In this document: in pieces, positions 33,687-42,926 of the stretch
Numbering within the stretch: position 1 is the stretch's first letter
Layout: each line of letters starts with the position of its first letter
Origin: an uncultured Lachnospiraceae bacterium
GTDB lineage: Bacteria > Bacillota > Clostridia > Lachnospirales > Lachnospiraceae
DNA length: 64,000 nt
Direction: 5' to 3'
Assembly: GCA_900548905.1 (NCBI GenBank)
Contig: URMK01000033.1
Location: 6,213 to 70,212, forward strand
The notes under the pieces: model-generated
The model's database searches: none
What the model saw: the letters and a program-made list of their open reading frames with translations, nothing else
What the model was told of the DNA's origin: nothing
Position numbers and translations under genes: made by a program

Positions 33687-35447
33687 TTGCATACTATGAA
33701 GAAAATTTTAAAAAAAATGAACGTCCTTCTTGATGGGAAACAAAAAGTCAAAATGGGCGGAATCGTAGTTCTGATGATTATAGGCGCCGTTCTGGAGGCC
33801 TGCAGTATCGGTCTGGTAATCCCCGTAATCACGACGCTGCTGGATCCGGATGCGGTGAAGGGGGAAGGGTATCTGGGGGATATTTACCGGTTCTTGGGGT
33901 TGGAAAGTACTTCCCAGTTTACGATTGTTATGCTTGTTGCCATTATCGCCGCTTTTGCACTGAAGAATATCTTTTTATATTTTCAGAATGTAGTGCAGCT
34001 GCGTTTTGTTTATACCAATCAGTTTTCCACGTCCCGGAGAATGATGATTAATTTTATGGAGCGTCCCTATGAATATTATCTGAATGCGGATACCTCCGTA
34101 ATCCAGCGGAGTATTACCTCCGATGTCAATAATATGTACGGGCTTATTCTTTCTTCCCTGCAGCTGGTAAGTGAAATGATTATGTTCGTCGTCCTGGTCA
34201 TTGTGCTTATGACGCAGGATCCCATGATGATTTTTACGATTGCCCTGCTTTTGGTGGCGGTGCTTTTGATCATTAAGTGCATCCTGAAGCCTATTATGAT
34301 TAAGGCAGGAGAAGATAACCAGGAGTATTACAGCGGTCTGTACAAGTGGATCGATCAGTCCGTAATGGGAATTAAGGAAATTAAAATCGCGAATAAGGAA
34401 AATTATTTTATCAACGAATATTCCCGATGCGGGGCCGGCTATGTGGATGCGGTCCAGAAATATAATATTTATAATGCAACACCCCGCCTTTTGATAGAAA
34501 CTGTCTGTATTGCGGGCCTGGTCCTGTATCTGATCATCCAGATAGCTTCCGGGAAAGAGGTGACGGCGATGATTACCCAGATCGGCGTTTTTGCGGTAGC
34601 TGCCATGCGTCTGCTTCCCAGCGCCAACCGGATTAATAATTATCTCACCTCTATTTCCTATTTTGAGCCTTTTTTCATGGGAGTCAGCGATAACCTGCAG
34701 GAGGAAATCAATGACAGGAGCGTCAATTATTCCGCACAGGCATATGAAGCGAGAAAAGAAATACGCAAGCTTCCTGTCCGGGAAAAAATTGAACTAAAAG
34801 GTATCGTCTATAAGTACCCGAATACGGAAGTCCTTATATTTGACCATGCGGATATGGAGATTCCGGTAGGCTGTTCGGTAGGCGTGGTGGGCACCTCCGG
34901 CGCAGGAAAGACAACAATTATTGATGTTCTTTTGGGGCTTCTTACGCTTCAGGAGGGCCGTATCCTGGCTGATGGCATGGAAGTCAGGGAACACTATGAG
35001 GAGTGGCTGAAAAATATCGGCTATATTCCCCAGACTATTTTCATGATTGATGCATCCATAAGAAAGAATGTGGCTTTTGGTGTCCCGGATGAGGAGATCG
35101 ATGATAATAAGGTATGGGAGGCACTGAAGGAGGCCCAGTTGGATGAATTTGTGCGTGGCCTGCCGGAAGGTCTTGATACAGGAATCGGGGAGAGGGGGAT
35201 CCGCCTTTCCGGCGGGCAGAGGCAGCGCATCGGTATTGCAAGGGCTTTGTTTGAGGATCCGGAGGTTCTGGTCCTGGATGAGGCGACTTCTGCGCTGGAT
35301 AATGAAACGGAAGCAGCAATCATGGATTCCATCAACCGGCTTCACGGGAGGAAAACACTGATTATCATCGCCCACCGCCTGCAGACAATCGAAAAATGTG
35401 ATATGGTTTACCGGGTGGAAAACGGCAGGATTGCAAAAGAAAGATAA
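33687..35447 (+). CDS. ABC transporter, fused permease and ATPase (PglK/MsbA-like flippase)
   Basis: This 586-residue half-transporter has six membrane helices (residues 20-330) and an ATPase domain with Walker A GTSGAGKTT (about 402), a Q-loop at YIPQ, signature LSGGQRQR (about 507), Walker B VLVLDEATSAL (about 527) and the H-loop IAHR. The build and the neighbourhood resemble PglK/WlaB, which flips lipid-linked oligosaccharides started on bacillosamine. The locus also carries PglF-, PglE-, PglC- and PglA-like genes, which supports this role. TTG 33687 is 6 bases after AAAGG; ATG 33696 is the alternative start but lies 15 bases from that site. Confidence 0.9.
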   Translation: MHTMKKILKKMNVLLDGKQKVKMGGIVVLMIIGAVLEACSIGLVIPVITTLLDPDAVKGEGYLGDIYRFLGLESTSQFTIVMLVAIIAAFALKNIFLYFQNVVQLRFVYTNQFSTSRRMMINFMERPYEYYLNADTSVIQRSITSDVNNMYGLILSSLQLVSEMIMFVVLVIVLMTQDPMMIFTIALLLVAVLLIIKCILKPIMIKAGEDNQEYYSGLYKWIDQSVMGIKEIKIANKENYFINEYSRCGAGYVDAVQKYNIYNATPRLLIETVCIAGLVLYLIIQIASGKEVTAMITQIGVFAVAAMRLLPSANRINNYLTSISYFEPFFMGVSDNLQEEINDRSVNYSAQAYEARKEIRKLPVREKIELKGIVYKYPNTEVLIFDHADMEIPVGCSVGVVGTSGAGKTTIIDVLLGLLTLQEGRILADGMEVREHYEEWLKNIGYIPQTIFMIDASIRKNVAFGVPDEEIDDNKVWEALKEAQLDEFVRGLPEGLDTGIGERGIRLSGGQRQRIGIARALFEDPEVLVLDEATSALDNETEAAIMDSINRLHGRKTLIIIAHRLQTIEKCDMVYRVENGRIAKER

Positions 35448-35483
35448 GCTGATTTGTTACAAAAACGGCGGAAAGGAGCGGCA

Positions 35484-36605
35484 GTGGCAGCAGGAAAAAG
35501 AAGACTGGCGAATTTTGAATTACTACGTATGCTTGCGATGCTCATGGTGGTTACCATGCATTTCCTTTCCCGTACAGGCAGTCTGCCTGAAGCAGGGCAG
35601 GAGCTGACGGAACGGACGGCTGCGGCCATCCTGATAGAATCCTTCTGTATCGTTGCGGTAAATGTATATGTGCTTATCAGCGGTTATTTTCTGTCCGAAA
35701 GCGGGTTTTCCCTGAAACGTCTGCTGCGGCTGCTGTGCCAGGTGCTTTTTTATACGCTGCTGATTCCTCCCGTACTGGTGCTGGCAGGGGTGCTGGAGCC
35801 TTCCCGGATCAATATTTATTATATCTGGCAGACTCTGTTTCCTGTGGAATCGGGACATTATTGGTTTGTTACGGCCTATGTGGTCATGTGTCTGTTTTCT
35901 CCCGCATTGAATGCAGCGGTGCGGGGTATGACCAAAAAACAGATGCAGATCACGCTGGCAGGCCTTTTTTGTTTTTTCAGCCTGGGGAAAAGTGTGAGCA
36001 TCCTTTTGTTTGCCGCAGACAGATTCGGGTATGATTTCGGCTGGTTTATCTGTCTGTATCTGACTGCCGCCTATGTGCGCAGGTACGGGATTGCTTTTTT
36101 TGATAGAAAATACGCGGGAATCGAGGTTTACTTAGGGTCCTGTACGGCAGTAGCCTTACTCACCCTGGCCGCACTGGCGGTCTGCCGGAGAACGGGGGCC
36201 CTGGAATATTATGTATCGGTACCTTTTCATTATAACTTCCTGTTCTGCCTGACCGGGGCGCTCGGACTGTTTATGGCTTTCTCCAGGCTGGAGATACGCC
36301 CGGGGAAGTTATCCGCCTGGATCTGCCGGCTGTCCCCCGCAATGCTGGGGGTGTATTTAATCCATGAGCATATGGATATCAGCGCCCGCTGGACGGGCTG
36401 GATTATCGGGACGCCGTCGGCGCATCTCATGGGTTACCTGATACAGCTGGCGGAAAGTGTGCTTCTGGTTTTTCTCGTGTCTATTGCGGTGGATTTGTTC
36501 CGGGCAAGGCTTTTTCTGGCGGCGGAACGGCTGCTGGGGAAAACGGCCTGGGGAAAAAAATGTGCTGCCGCCATTGGGCGTGCGGATGAAATCATGAAGA
36601 AGTAG
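35484..36605 (+). CDS. Acyltransferase family 3 (OafA/WecH-like) membrane protein
   Basis: This 373-residue protein has about ten transmembrane helices and starts NFELLRMLAMLMVVTMHFLSR, the acyltransferase-3 opening with its conserved histidine after the first helix. Such enzymes move acetyl or other acyl groups onto surface sugars. GTG 35484 was chosen for its AAAGGAG site 5 to 6 bases upstream; a TTG at 35454 gives a longer form. It follows the ABC flippase by 36 bases and is followed by a 27-bp hairpin repeat one base after the stop. Confidence 0.87.
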   Translation: MAAGKRRLANFELLRMLAMLMVVTMHFLSRTGSLPEAGQELTERTAAAILIESFCIVAVNVYVLISGYFLSESGFSLKRLLRLLCQVLFYTLLIPPVLVLAGVLEPSRINIYYIWQTLFPVESGHYWFVTAYVVMCLFSPALNAAVRGMTKKQMQITLAGLFCFFSLGKSVSILLFAADRFGYDFGWFICLYLTAAYVRRYGIAFFDRKYAGIEVYLGSCTAVALLTLAALAVCRRTGALEYYVSVPFHYNFLFCLTGALGLFMAFSRLEIRPGKLSAWICRLSPAMLGVYLIHEHMDISARWTGWIIGTPSAHLMGYLIQLAESVLLVFLVSIAVDLFRARLFLAAERLLGKTAWGKKCAAAIGRADEIMKK

Positions 36606-36632
36606 GTAACTGTGAAGGAAATGAACAGTTAC
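36606..36632 (+). repeat. 27-bp hairpin repeat
   Basis: Arms GTAACTGT (36606-36613) / ACAGTTAC (36625-36632) pair perfectly around GAAGGAAATGA. It begins directly after the acyltransferase stop codon and ends before the SD of the next gene. Confidence 0.9.
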
Positions 36633-36643
36633 AAAGGAGCTTT

Positions 36644-38368
36644 ATGGGAAAACAGTGGAGTCATTTGAAAAAATATAACCGTATTCTTGAAAGGTATCTG
36701 TTTCCGTTATTTCTGCTGATTTATCCCCTGCTTTGGATGAATCAGGGGATTGATGTATCGGATCCGATGTACAGCCTGACGAATTTCCGGTTCTTCCCTC
36801 AAATGGAAGGAAGCTGGGCACTGGCTACCTATCTTGCCAATGTGGCCGGTTGGCTGCTGATGAAGCTTCCCTTTGGCGGTACGCTTCTGGGAATGAATTT
36901 CTATACCAGGCTTTTTATCAGTGCCATGGCTTTGCTTTCCTATTATTTCCTGAAGGGGAAAATGCCGGCCTGGATCGCTTTTGCGGGTGAAATCATTGCC
37001 GTCAGCTTTTGCTGGTGTCCTTCTACGATTCTCTATAATTATCTTACCTATTTTCTGTTTCTTGCCGTCTGCATTCTGTTGTACAGAGGACTTATATGGA
37101 ACCGGAAAAGCCTGCTTATCGGGGCCGGTGTATGTCTTGGCCTGAATGTCATGGTACGCACTCCCAATATTACGGAAGCCCTTCTCATTCTTGCCGTTTT
37201 CTTTTACGGGAAAGTGAGCGGAGAAAAGACGGCTGAAACGTGGAAGCGTGCAGGTGCCTGTGTGGCCGGTTTTTTCCTGGGATTTGCCGCTGTGTTTTCG
37301 GTGGTCTGCATCCAGCACGGGCCCGGGGCGTATCTGGGGATGTTCGGCACTTTGGTAGGCGGCTATACCTCCACGGATGAAAGCTATTCTCCGTTTTCCA
37401 TGGTAACCTCCATTTTGGCCGCCTACGGCGGTACGCTGACCTGGCTGATGGTGATTGCCGTCTGTATTTTAGCCGGATGGATTTTTTTTCATTTGCTTCC
37501 GCCCCGTCTGGTAAAAGCGGGAAAGGTGCTGTATTGTCTGTGTATCCCCGTACTCCTCCGGCTTTTCTGGGGGAAGGGGATGTTTACCTTTACGTATTAT
37601 AATTATCGGAGCATATACGAGTGGGGGATGCTGTTCTTGTACCTGACGCTGCTTTGCTGCTGTATCTGCCTGGGGAACGGCCTGTTTTTCCGCAGGGACA
37701 GGCTGCTTGCATTTATTATCCTGCTGTCCGTAATCGCCACGCCGCTGGGCAGCAATAATGATACGATGCCCAACCTGAATAACCTGTTTCTGGCGGCGCC
37801 GTTCACACTTTGGATGCTGGGTAAATTTTTCCGCCGGAAGCTGCACAAGAGGGAGGCTTTCCCTGTGATGGCCTTATTGGTCATGATAGTGGGCATGGTG
37901 GTTATTCAGGGAATTGGTTTCCGGAGCCGGTTCGCCTTCGGGGACGGTATCTATGGGGAAAAAAGAAACGCCGGCGTCCAAAATTCCGCAGTGCTTGCCG
38001 GCATGCGGACGCAGGAGGGCAATGCGGAGAACCTTTCCGGGCTGACAGGATATGCAGCGGCAAACGGATTACAGGGACAGAGCCTTATCACGTTTGGCAA
38101 TGCCCCGGGGCTTCATTTTCTGCTGGATATGCCTTTGAGCATCAGTCATGCGTGGCCCGATCTGGATACCTATCCGGAAGGACAGATGGAAGAGGAACTG
38201 TCGGCATTGCAGACGCAGCCGGTGGTGATTGTGTATAAAGAGCATGGGGAGCTGCCGGCGGAAAGCGGAAAATGGAATGCCTTGCAGTTGTTTCTTTCGG
38301 AAAAAGAATATATACTTAACTTTGAAAATGAGGGATACCGGGTTTATACTGCGGGTCATACAAAATAA
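36644..38368 (+). CDS. Multi-pass membrane protein, putative GT-C glycosyltransferase
   Basis: This 574-residue protein has about eleven transmembrane helices and an extracytoplasmic C-terminal domain of about 130 residues. The first loop carries NQGIDVSDPMYSLTNFRFF, with an Asp pair in the position where GT-C enzymes hold their catalytic acid. I do not recognise a named family beyond this general likeness. A weak AAAGGAGC site precedes ATG 36644. It stands between two 27-bp hairpin repeats and among other polyprenol-sugar-type enzymes, so a role in extracytoplasmic decoration of the glycan is likely. Confidence 0.7.
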   Translation: MGKQWSHLKKYNRILERYLFPLFLLIYPLLWMNQGIDVSDPMYSLTNFRFFPQMEGSWALATYLANVAGWLLMKLPFGGTLLGMNFYTRLFISAMALLSYYFLKGKMPAWIAFAGEIIAVSFCWCPSTILYNYLTYFLFLAVCILLYRGLIWNRKSLLIGAGVCLGLNVMVRTPNITEALLILAVFFYGKVSGEKTAETWKRAGACVAGFFLGFAAVFSVVCIQHGPGAYLGMFGTLVGGYTSTDESYSPFSMVTSILAAYGGTLTWLMVIAVCILAGWIFFHLLPPRLVKAGKVLYCLCIPVLLRLFWGKGMFTFTYYNYRSIYEWGMLFLYLTLLCCCICLGNGLFFRRDRLLAFIILLSVIATPLGSNNDTMPNLNNLFLAAPFTLWMLGKFFRRKLHKREAFPVMALLVMIVGMVVIQGIGFRSRFAFGDGIYGEKRNAGVQNSAVLAGMRTQEGNAENLSGLTGYAAANGLQGQSLITFGNAPGLHFLLDMPLSISHAWPDLDTYPEGQMEEELSALQTQPVVIVYKEHGELPAESGKWNALQLFLSEKEYILNFENEGYRVYTAGHTK

Positions 38369-38374
38369 TTGTCA

Positions 38375-38401
38375 GTAACTGTGAAGAGACTGAACAGTTA
38401 C
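38375..38401 (+). repeat. 27-bp hairpin repeat
   Basis: Arms GTAACTGT (38375-38382) / ACAGTTAC (38394-38401) pair perfectly around GAAGAGACTGA. It lies between the GT-C-like gene and wecE, 15 bases before the wecE ATG. Confidence 0.9.
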
Positions 38402-38416
38402 AGAAAGGCGACAGCT

Positions 38417-39550
38417 ATGATCAGATTCAATGTACCGCCCTTTACGGGAAAAGAAATGGAATACATCCGCCAGGCCGTGGAAAATCAGAAAATCTGCGGA
38501 GACGGGGAATTTACGAAAAAGTGCAATGAGTGGATAGAGAAGAAAACCGGCACCAGAAAATGTCTGCTGACCACCTCCTGCACGCATGCCACGGAACTGG
38601 CGGCCCTGTTGGCCCATGTAGGGCCGGGGGATGAGATCATCATGCCATCTTTTACCTTTGTATCCACTGCGGATGCATTCGTACTCCGGGGGGCGGTTCC
38701 TGTATTTGTGGATATCCGTCCGGATACCATGAATATCGATGAAACGCTGATAGAAGCCGCTATAACGGATAAAACGAAGGCTATTGTACCGGTTCATTAC
38801 GCGGGGGTGGGCTGCGAGATGGATACGATTATGGAGATTGCGGCCAGATATAAGCTTCTGGTTATCGAGGATGCCGCCCAGGGGATTATGGCCGGCTATA
38901 AGGGAAAGGCGCTGGGTGCAATCGGTGATTTCGGCTGTTTCAGCTTCCACGAAACCAAGAATTACAGCATGGGAGAAGGAGGGGCGCTTCTTATCCGGCA
39001 TGAAAAGGACATTGAGGATGCCGAAATCTTCCGGGAAAAGGGGACGGACCGCAGCAAGTATTACCGGGGGCAGGTGGATAAATACCGCTGGCAGAATTAC
39101 GGATCCAGCTATCTTCCCAGCGAAATGAATGCGGCATATTTATATGCCCAGCTGGAACTGGCGGATGTGATTAATGAGGATCGGTTACGGATATGGAAGC
39201 AGTATGGGAACGAACTGGAGGGACTGGCAGCCGCCGGAAAAATCCAGCTGCCCTTTGTGCCGGAGTATTGTGTGCATAACGGGCATATGTTCTATATTAA
39301 AACGGCGGATCAGGAGGAACGGGCGGCCCTTATCGATTACCTGAAGGAAGCCGGTATTCTGGCGGTATTCCACTATATCCCCCTTCATTCCGCACCGGCC
39401 GGACTGAAGTATGGCCGGTTCCACGGAGAAGATCGATATACCACAAGAGAGAGCGAGAGGCTTCTCCGGCTGCCCATGTATTATGGGCTTCGGGAAGACC
39501 AGGTAAGCTATATTGCAGGAAAAGTAAAGGAATTCTATGGCTTTAACTAA
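38417..39550 (+). CDS. wecE: dTDP-4-amino-4,6-dideoxygalactose transaminase (WecE/RffA)
   Basis: This 377-residue aminotransferase of the DegT family has the PLP lysine at K181 in FSFHETKNYSMGEGGAL, a stretch very characteristic of WecE. It converts dTDP-4-keto-6-deoxyglucose to dTDP-Fuc4N. Its substrate needs RmlA and RmlB, neither of which is in the window. The ATG at 38417 follows GAAAGG; a longer reading from 38369 would run through the hairpin repeat. The GNAT gene at 41356 might acetylate the product, as WecD does in enterobacteria. The 3' end overlaps the next gene by 14 bases. Confidence 0.92.
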   Translation: MIRFNVPPFTGKEMEYIRQAVENQKICGDGEFTKKCNEWIEKKTGTRKCLLTTSCTHATELAALLAHVGPGDEIIMPSFTFVSTADAFVLRGAVPVFVDIRPDTMNIDETLIEAAITDKTKAIVPVHYAGVGCEMDTIMEIAARYKLLVIEDAAQGIMAGYKGKALGAIGDFGCFSFHETKNYSMGEGGALLIRHEKDIEDAEIFREKGTDRSKYYRGQVDKYRWQNYGSSYLPSEMNAAYLYAQLELADVINEDRLRIWKQYGNELEGLAAAGKIQLPFVPEYCVHNGHMFYIKTADQEERAALIDYLKEAGILAVFHYIPLHSAPAGLKYGRFHGEDRYTTRESERLLRLPMYYGLREDQVSYIAGKVKEFYGFN

Positions 39551-41369
39551 AATGAGAACCTTATACCGGAAATGGGAAAACTGGATATTGCCCCTTTTTT
39601 TCGTGCTGCTTATGCTGCTTTTGGCAGGCCTCCGTTTTGATTATTACTATGATCTTAATGATGATGTGCTGATGAAGGATATTTTGTCGGGAATCTATAC
39701 CGGATCCTGTGAAAGCAGAAATGTCCAAATGCTGTATCCGCTGAGTCTGTTGCTGAGTCTGGCTTGCAGCATATTTCGGACCTCCTATGCATACGGTCTG
39801 TTTTTATGCCTGTGTCAGACCGCCGCTTTTTTCGTAATTGTATACCGGAGCATGCCATATGCCCGGAAAACAGCCGGGAAAATAATGCTGGGGCTTTTGG
39901 AAAGCCTGCTTTTTATGGCGCTTATGCTGCCGCATCTGGTTTTTGTGCAATATACGGTTACAAGCGGCCTGCTGACGGCGGCGGCATGTTTCTGGTTCCT
40001 TACGGGGGAAAAGGCAGGAGAAGCAAATGGGGCGGGCGGATTCCTGAAACGAAATCTGCTGCCTGTGCTTTTTTGTTTTCTGGCCTTTTTGCTGCGCCCG
40101 GAAATGATGGTCCTTCTTCTGCCGCTCGCAGCGGTGGCAGGCATATGGAAATGGGCGGAGGAAAGACCTGTTTTTACAAAAAGGAATGCCGCCTGTTATT
40201 TCGGGGTTTTTGGTCTGATTCTGGCGGGGCTTCTGGCGGGACAGACGGCAAACGGGATAGCCTACGGAAGTCCGGAATGGAAGGAATTTTTCCGGCTGTT
40301 TGATGCCCGCACGGAAATTTATGATTTTAAGACGGCCGATATCCGGAATTATGAAGAAAACAAAGCGTTCTATGATTCGCTGGGGCTGTCGGAGGAAGAG
40401 ACGGCTTTGCTTGGAAACTATAATTATGGTGTGGACGACAGGATCGACGCCCGGCTGATGGAACAGATCCGTGAGTATTCTCTGGAAAGGCAAGGCTATT
40501 TCGGGAAAAATCTCCGGGAAGGCATATGGCTGTATAAGGCGAGGCTAAGTAATACGCCGGGGCTGGATTTTGATACGGATCAGGAGCTTGTGTTTCTCCT
40601 GACGGAGGCGGCCCTTGTTGTACTTTTGCTTTTGGCGGCGTTTTTGGGAAGAAGAGGGGCGGTGATCTGGCAGCTTCTTCTTTTCGGCGGGGTACGGAGT
40701 CTTTTATGGATGTACCTGATTCTCCGAAACCGGGTACCGGAACGGATCAGCCATCCGCTGTATTTTACGGAGATTATTCTTCTGGGGGCGCTTCTGCTCC
40801 GTTATCTGCAGGAAGGAAAAGAGAGGGAGGGGGCAAAGACGCCTGCCCGCCGTTTCCGGAATCCGTTATATGTCTCGGCGGTTCTTCTTTTTGTGATAGC
40901 GCTGGCGGGGCTGTCCCGTTCTGTTGAGAAAACGGGGGAGGAATATTCCCGCCGTGCGATCGTTAACCGGACGGATACCGCCGCCAGGGCATATTACCGG
41001 AGTCATCCGGAGAATCTATATCTGGCAGATGTATATTCTACGGTACAGTTTTCAGAGAAGATGTTCCGGGATGGAGAGACCGGCCTGGGGAATTACGATC
41101 TTCTGGGCGGCTGGCTGTCAAAAAGCCCACTGGCGGAAAAAAAGCTGGAAGTATTCGGTTATGCGTCTCTGGAGGATGCGCTGATCAGGGGAGAGAATGT
41201 CCGGCTGGTGTCCCTGACGGGGGAGTCCTGGGAATGGCTGGAGGCTTATTTCCGGGAAAAAGGGCTGGAGGTTCAGGTGGTTTTGCAGGAACGGATCCCC
41301 GGCGGATCGGAACAGAATGAGCTTTCGGTATTCCGTTTGCAGAAAATGGAGATAGATGATGGACAATAA
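39537..41369 (+). CDS. Multi-pass membrane protein, putative GT-C glycosyltransferase
   Basis: This 610-residue protein has about twelve transmembrane helices, an extended extracytoplasmic loop near residues 250-345 and a soluble C-terminal part from about residue 470. The first loop reads YYYDLNDDVLMKDILSGIYTG, with an acidic DD pair where GT-C enzymes keep their catalytic base. No named family was recognised with certainty. The start lies inside wecE (14-base overlap) and the end overlaps the GNAT gene by 14 bases, so the three are tightly linked. Confidence 0.7.
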   Translation: MALTKMRTLYRKWENWILPLFFVLLMLLLAGLRFDYYYDLNDDVLMKDILSGIYTGSCESRNVQMLYPLSLLLSLACSIFRTSYAYGLFLCLCQTAAFFVIVYRSMPYARKTAGKIMLGLLESLLFMALMLPHLVFVQYTVTSGLLTAAACFWFLTGEKAGEANGAGGFLKRNLLPVLFCFLAFLLRPEMMVLLLPLAAVAGIWKWAEERPVFTKRNAACYFGVFGLILAGLLAGQTANGIAYGSPEWKEFFRLFDARTEIYDFKTADIRNYEENKAFYDSLGLSEEETALLGNYNYGVDDRIDARLMEQIREYSLERQGYFGKNLREGIWLYKARLSNTPGLDFDTDQELVFLLTEAALVVLLLLAAFLGRRGAVIWQLLLFGGVRSLLWMYLILRNRVPERISHPLYFTEIILLGALLLRYLQEGKEREGAKTPARRFRNPLYVSAVLLFVIALAGLSRSVEKTGEEYSRRAIVNRTDTAARAYYRSHPENLYLADVYSTVQFSEKMFRDGETGLGNYDLLGGWLSKSPLAEKKLEVFGYASLEDALIRGENVRLVSLTGESWEWLEAYFREKGLEVQVVLQERIPGGSEQNELSVFRLQKMEIDDGQ

Positions 41370-41889
41370 AATCGATCTGGGGCCGGTATATCTGCGGCCT
41401 ATTACCATGGAGGATACCGGGCGGATTGTGGATTGGCGCAACAGTGACCGGGTAAAAAGGAATTTTATTTACCAAAAGCCCTTTACGGAGCAGGGGCACA
41501 GGATGTGGATGGAAACGAAGGTGGCCACAGGGGAAGTGGTGCAGTTCATCCTGTGCGAAACCGAAGGGGACAGGCCTGTGGGAAGCGTCTATTTCCGGGA
41601 TATTGACAGGGAGAATAACAAGGCGGAGTACGGCATTTTTATTGGGGAAGCGGATGCGGCCGGGAAGGGCTACGGTACGCTGGCCGCCAAAGGGGCCGTC
41701 TGTTATGCGGAAAAGACGCTGAAGCTCCATAAGCTCATGCTCCGTGTCTTTGCGGATAATACGGCGGCGGTAAAAAGTTATGAAAAGGCCGGTTTTATAA
41801 AGGAAGCTTACCTGAAGGATGAAATAAAAGAAGAGGACGGCTACCGGGATGTAATCCTGATGGCATGTTGTTTTCCGGAAAATGGGTAA
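41356..41889 (+). CDS. GNAT sugar N-acetyltransferase, PseH- or WecD-like
   Basis: This 177-residue RimJ/RimL-type GNAT starts VYLRPITMEDTGRIVDWRNSDRV, close to the opening of PseH (an early WRN motif), and has the acetyl-CoA loop at GKGYGTLAAKG and the usual NTAAVKSYEKAGF end. PseH acetylates the 4-amino group of the PseC product; this is the one classical Pse step with no gene in the pse block itself. Because the gene lies two genes after wecE, acetylation of dTDP-Fuc4N is an equally good reading. Size fits PseH (about 160-180 residues) better than WecD (about 220). Confidence 0.75.
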   Translation: MMDNKIDLGPVYLRPITMEDTGRIVDWRNSDRVKRNFIYQKPFTEQGHRMWMETKVATGEVVQFILCETEGDRPVGSVYFRDIDRENNKAEYGIFIGEADAAGKGYGTLAAKGAVCYAEKTLKLHKLMLRVFADNTAAVKSYEKAGFIKEAYLKDEIKEEDGYRDVILMACCFPENG

Positions 41890-41906
41890 AGGAATGGAAG
41901 AAAAGC

Positions 41907-42866
41907 ATGAGAAAATTGGTTAGCATTGTGATTCCCTGCTATCGTTCTGCGCAAATGTTATGCGGCGTGGTAGCGGATATCGAAAGGGAAATGGAACAAA
42001 TCCGGGATAAATATCAGTGGGAACTCATACTGGTGAATGACTGTTCGCCGGATAATACCTTTGAGGTGATCCGGGAGCTTTGCAGGACGAAGAAAAACAT
42101 ATGCGGCGTGAATCTGGCCAGGAATTTCGGACAGCATGCGGCTTTGATGGCCGGATTCCATCAGGTGAAGGGAGATATTCTGGTCTGCATGGATGATGAT
42201 GGGCAGACGCCCGCCTTTGCTATAAAGGATCTGCTGCAGGGCGTGGAGGATGGCAGCGATGTGGTGTATGCCAGGTATGAGCATAAGCATCATAATGCAT
42301 TCCGGAATTTCGGAAGCCGGGTAAATGACCTCATGCTGAAACTCATGCTTGGGAAGCCCACGGATCTGTATGTATCCAGCTTTTTCGCCGCAAGGCGTTT
42401 TATAGTGGATGAGATGCTGCGGTACCAGAATGCGTATCCTTATGTAATCGGCCTTGTTCTGCGGGCCACCCGGAATATTAAGAATGTGACCGTGGAGCAC
42501 CAGGACAGGAGAGAGGGAGAGTCCGGCTATACGCTGGGCAAGCTACTGGGACTTTGGTTTAACGGCTTTACGGCCTTCAGTGAAAAGCCGCTGCGGATCG
42601 CCACTATGATCGGCACCGGGTGTGCATTTCTCGGCTTCCTCTACGGCTTGTATACTATTATAAAGAAGCTGGTAAATCCCATAGTTCCTATTGGGTTCAG
42701 CTCCCTGATGTCCGCTATTATGTTTATCGGGGGAATGCTTATGCTGATGGTGGGCCTTGTGGGCGAATACATCGGCAGGATGTATATCTGTATGAACAAT
42801 GCCCCCCAGTATGTGGTAAGGGAAATTGTCGGGGAAGAGGAAACGCAGGGCGAGACGGAACAGTGA
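41907..42866 (+). CDS. GtrB/DPM1-type polyprenyl-phosphate glycosyltransferase (GT2)
   Basis: This 319-residue enzyme has a GT2 domain (SIVIPCYRSAQ, LVNDCSPDNT, CMDDDGQTP) and two C-terminal transmembrane helices (about residues 232-255 and 265-290). This is the layout of GtrB and ArnC, which make undecaprenyl-phosphate sugars used by GT-C enzymes such as GtrII at 30715. The metal site reads MDDDGQ, where many relatives read DADLQ. ATG 41907 was chosen over an upstream ATG at 41865 because the SIVIP strand should begin near residue 6. It sits in the middle of the GT-C-rich region. Confidence 0.9.
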   Translation: MRKLVSIVIPCYRSAQMLCGVVADIEREMEQIRDKYQWELILVNDCSPDNTFEVIRELCRTKKNICGVNLARNFGQHAALMAGFHQVKGDILVCMDDDGQTPAFAIKDLLQGVEDGSDVVYARYEHKHHNAFRNFGSRVNDLMLKLMLGKPTDLYVSSFFAARRFIVDEMLRYQNAYPYVIGLVLRATRNIKNVTVEHQDRREGESGYTLGKLLGLWFNGFTAFSEKPLRIATMIGTGCAFLGFLYGLYTIIKKLVNPIVPIGFSSLMSAIMFIGGMLMLMVGLVGEYIGRMYICMNNAPQYVVREIVGEEETQGETEQ

Positions 42867-42891
42867 TGTGAGAAAAGGCAGCAGTTCGGCC

Positions 42892-42906
42892 GGTCTGAAT
42901 TGTTAC
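42892..42906 (-). repeat. 15-bp motif related to the hairpin repeats
   Basis: GGTCTGAATTGTTAC, on the minus strand GTAACAATTCAGACC, differs by two bases from the motif GTAACTGTTCAGACC seen elsewhere in the window. It lies in the gap between the GtrB-like and DUF6020 genes. Confidence 0.6.
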
Positions 42907-42926
42907 AGGTAAAGGCGGGAAAGAGG

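Noticed and set aside
36606..36632. 27-bp hairpins as rho-independent terminators
   Set aside because: None of the copies is followed by a run of T, and most lie inside tightly spaced gene runs.
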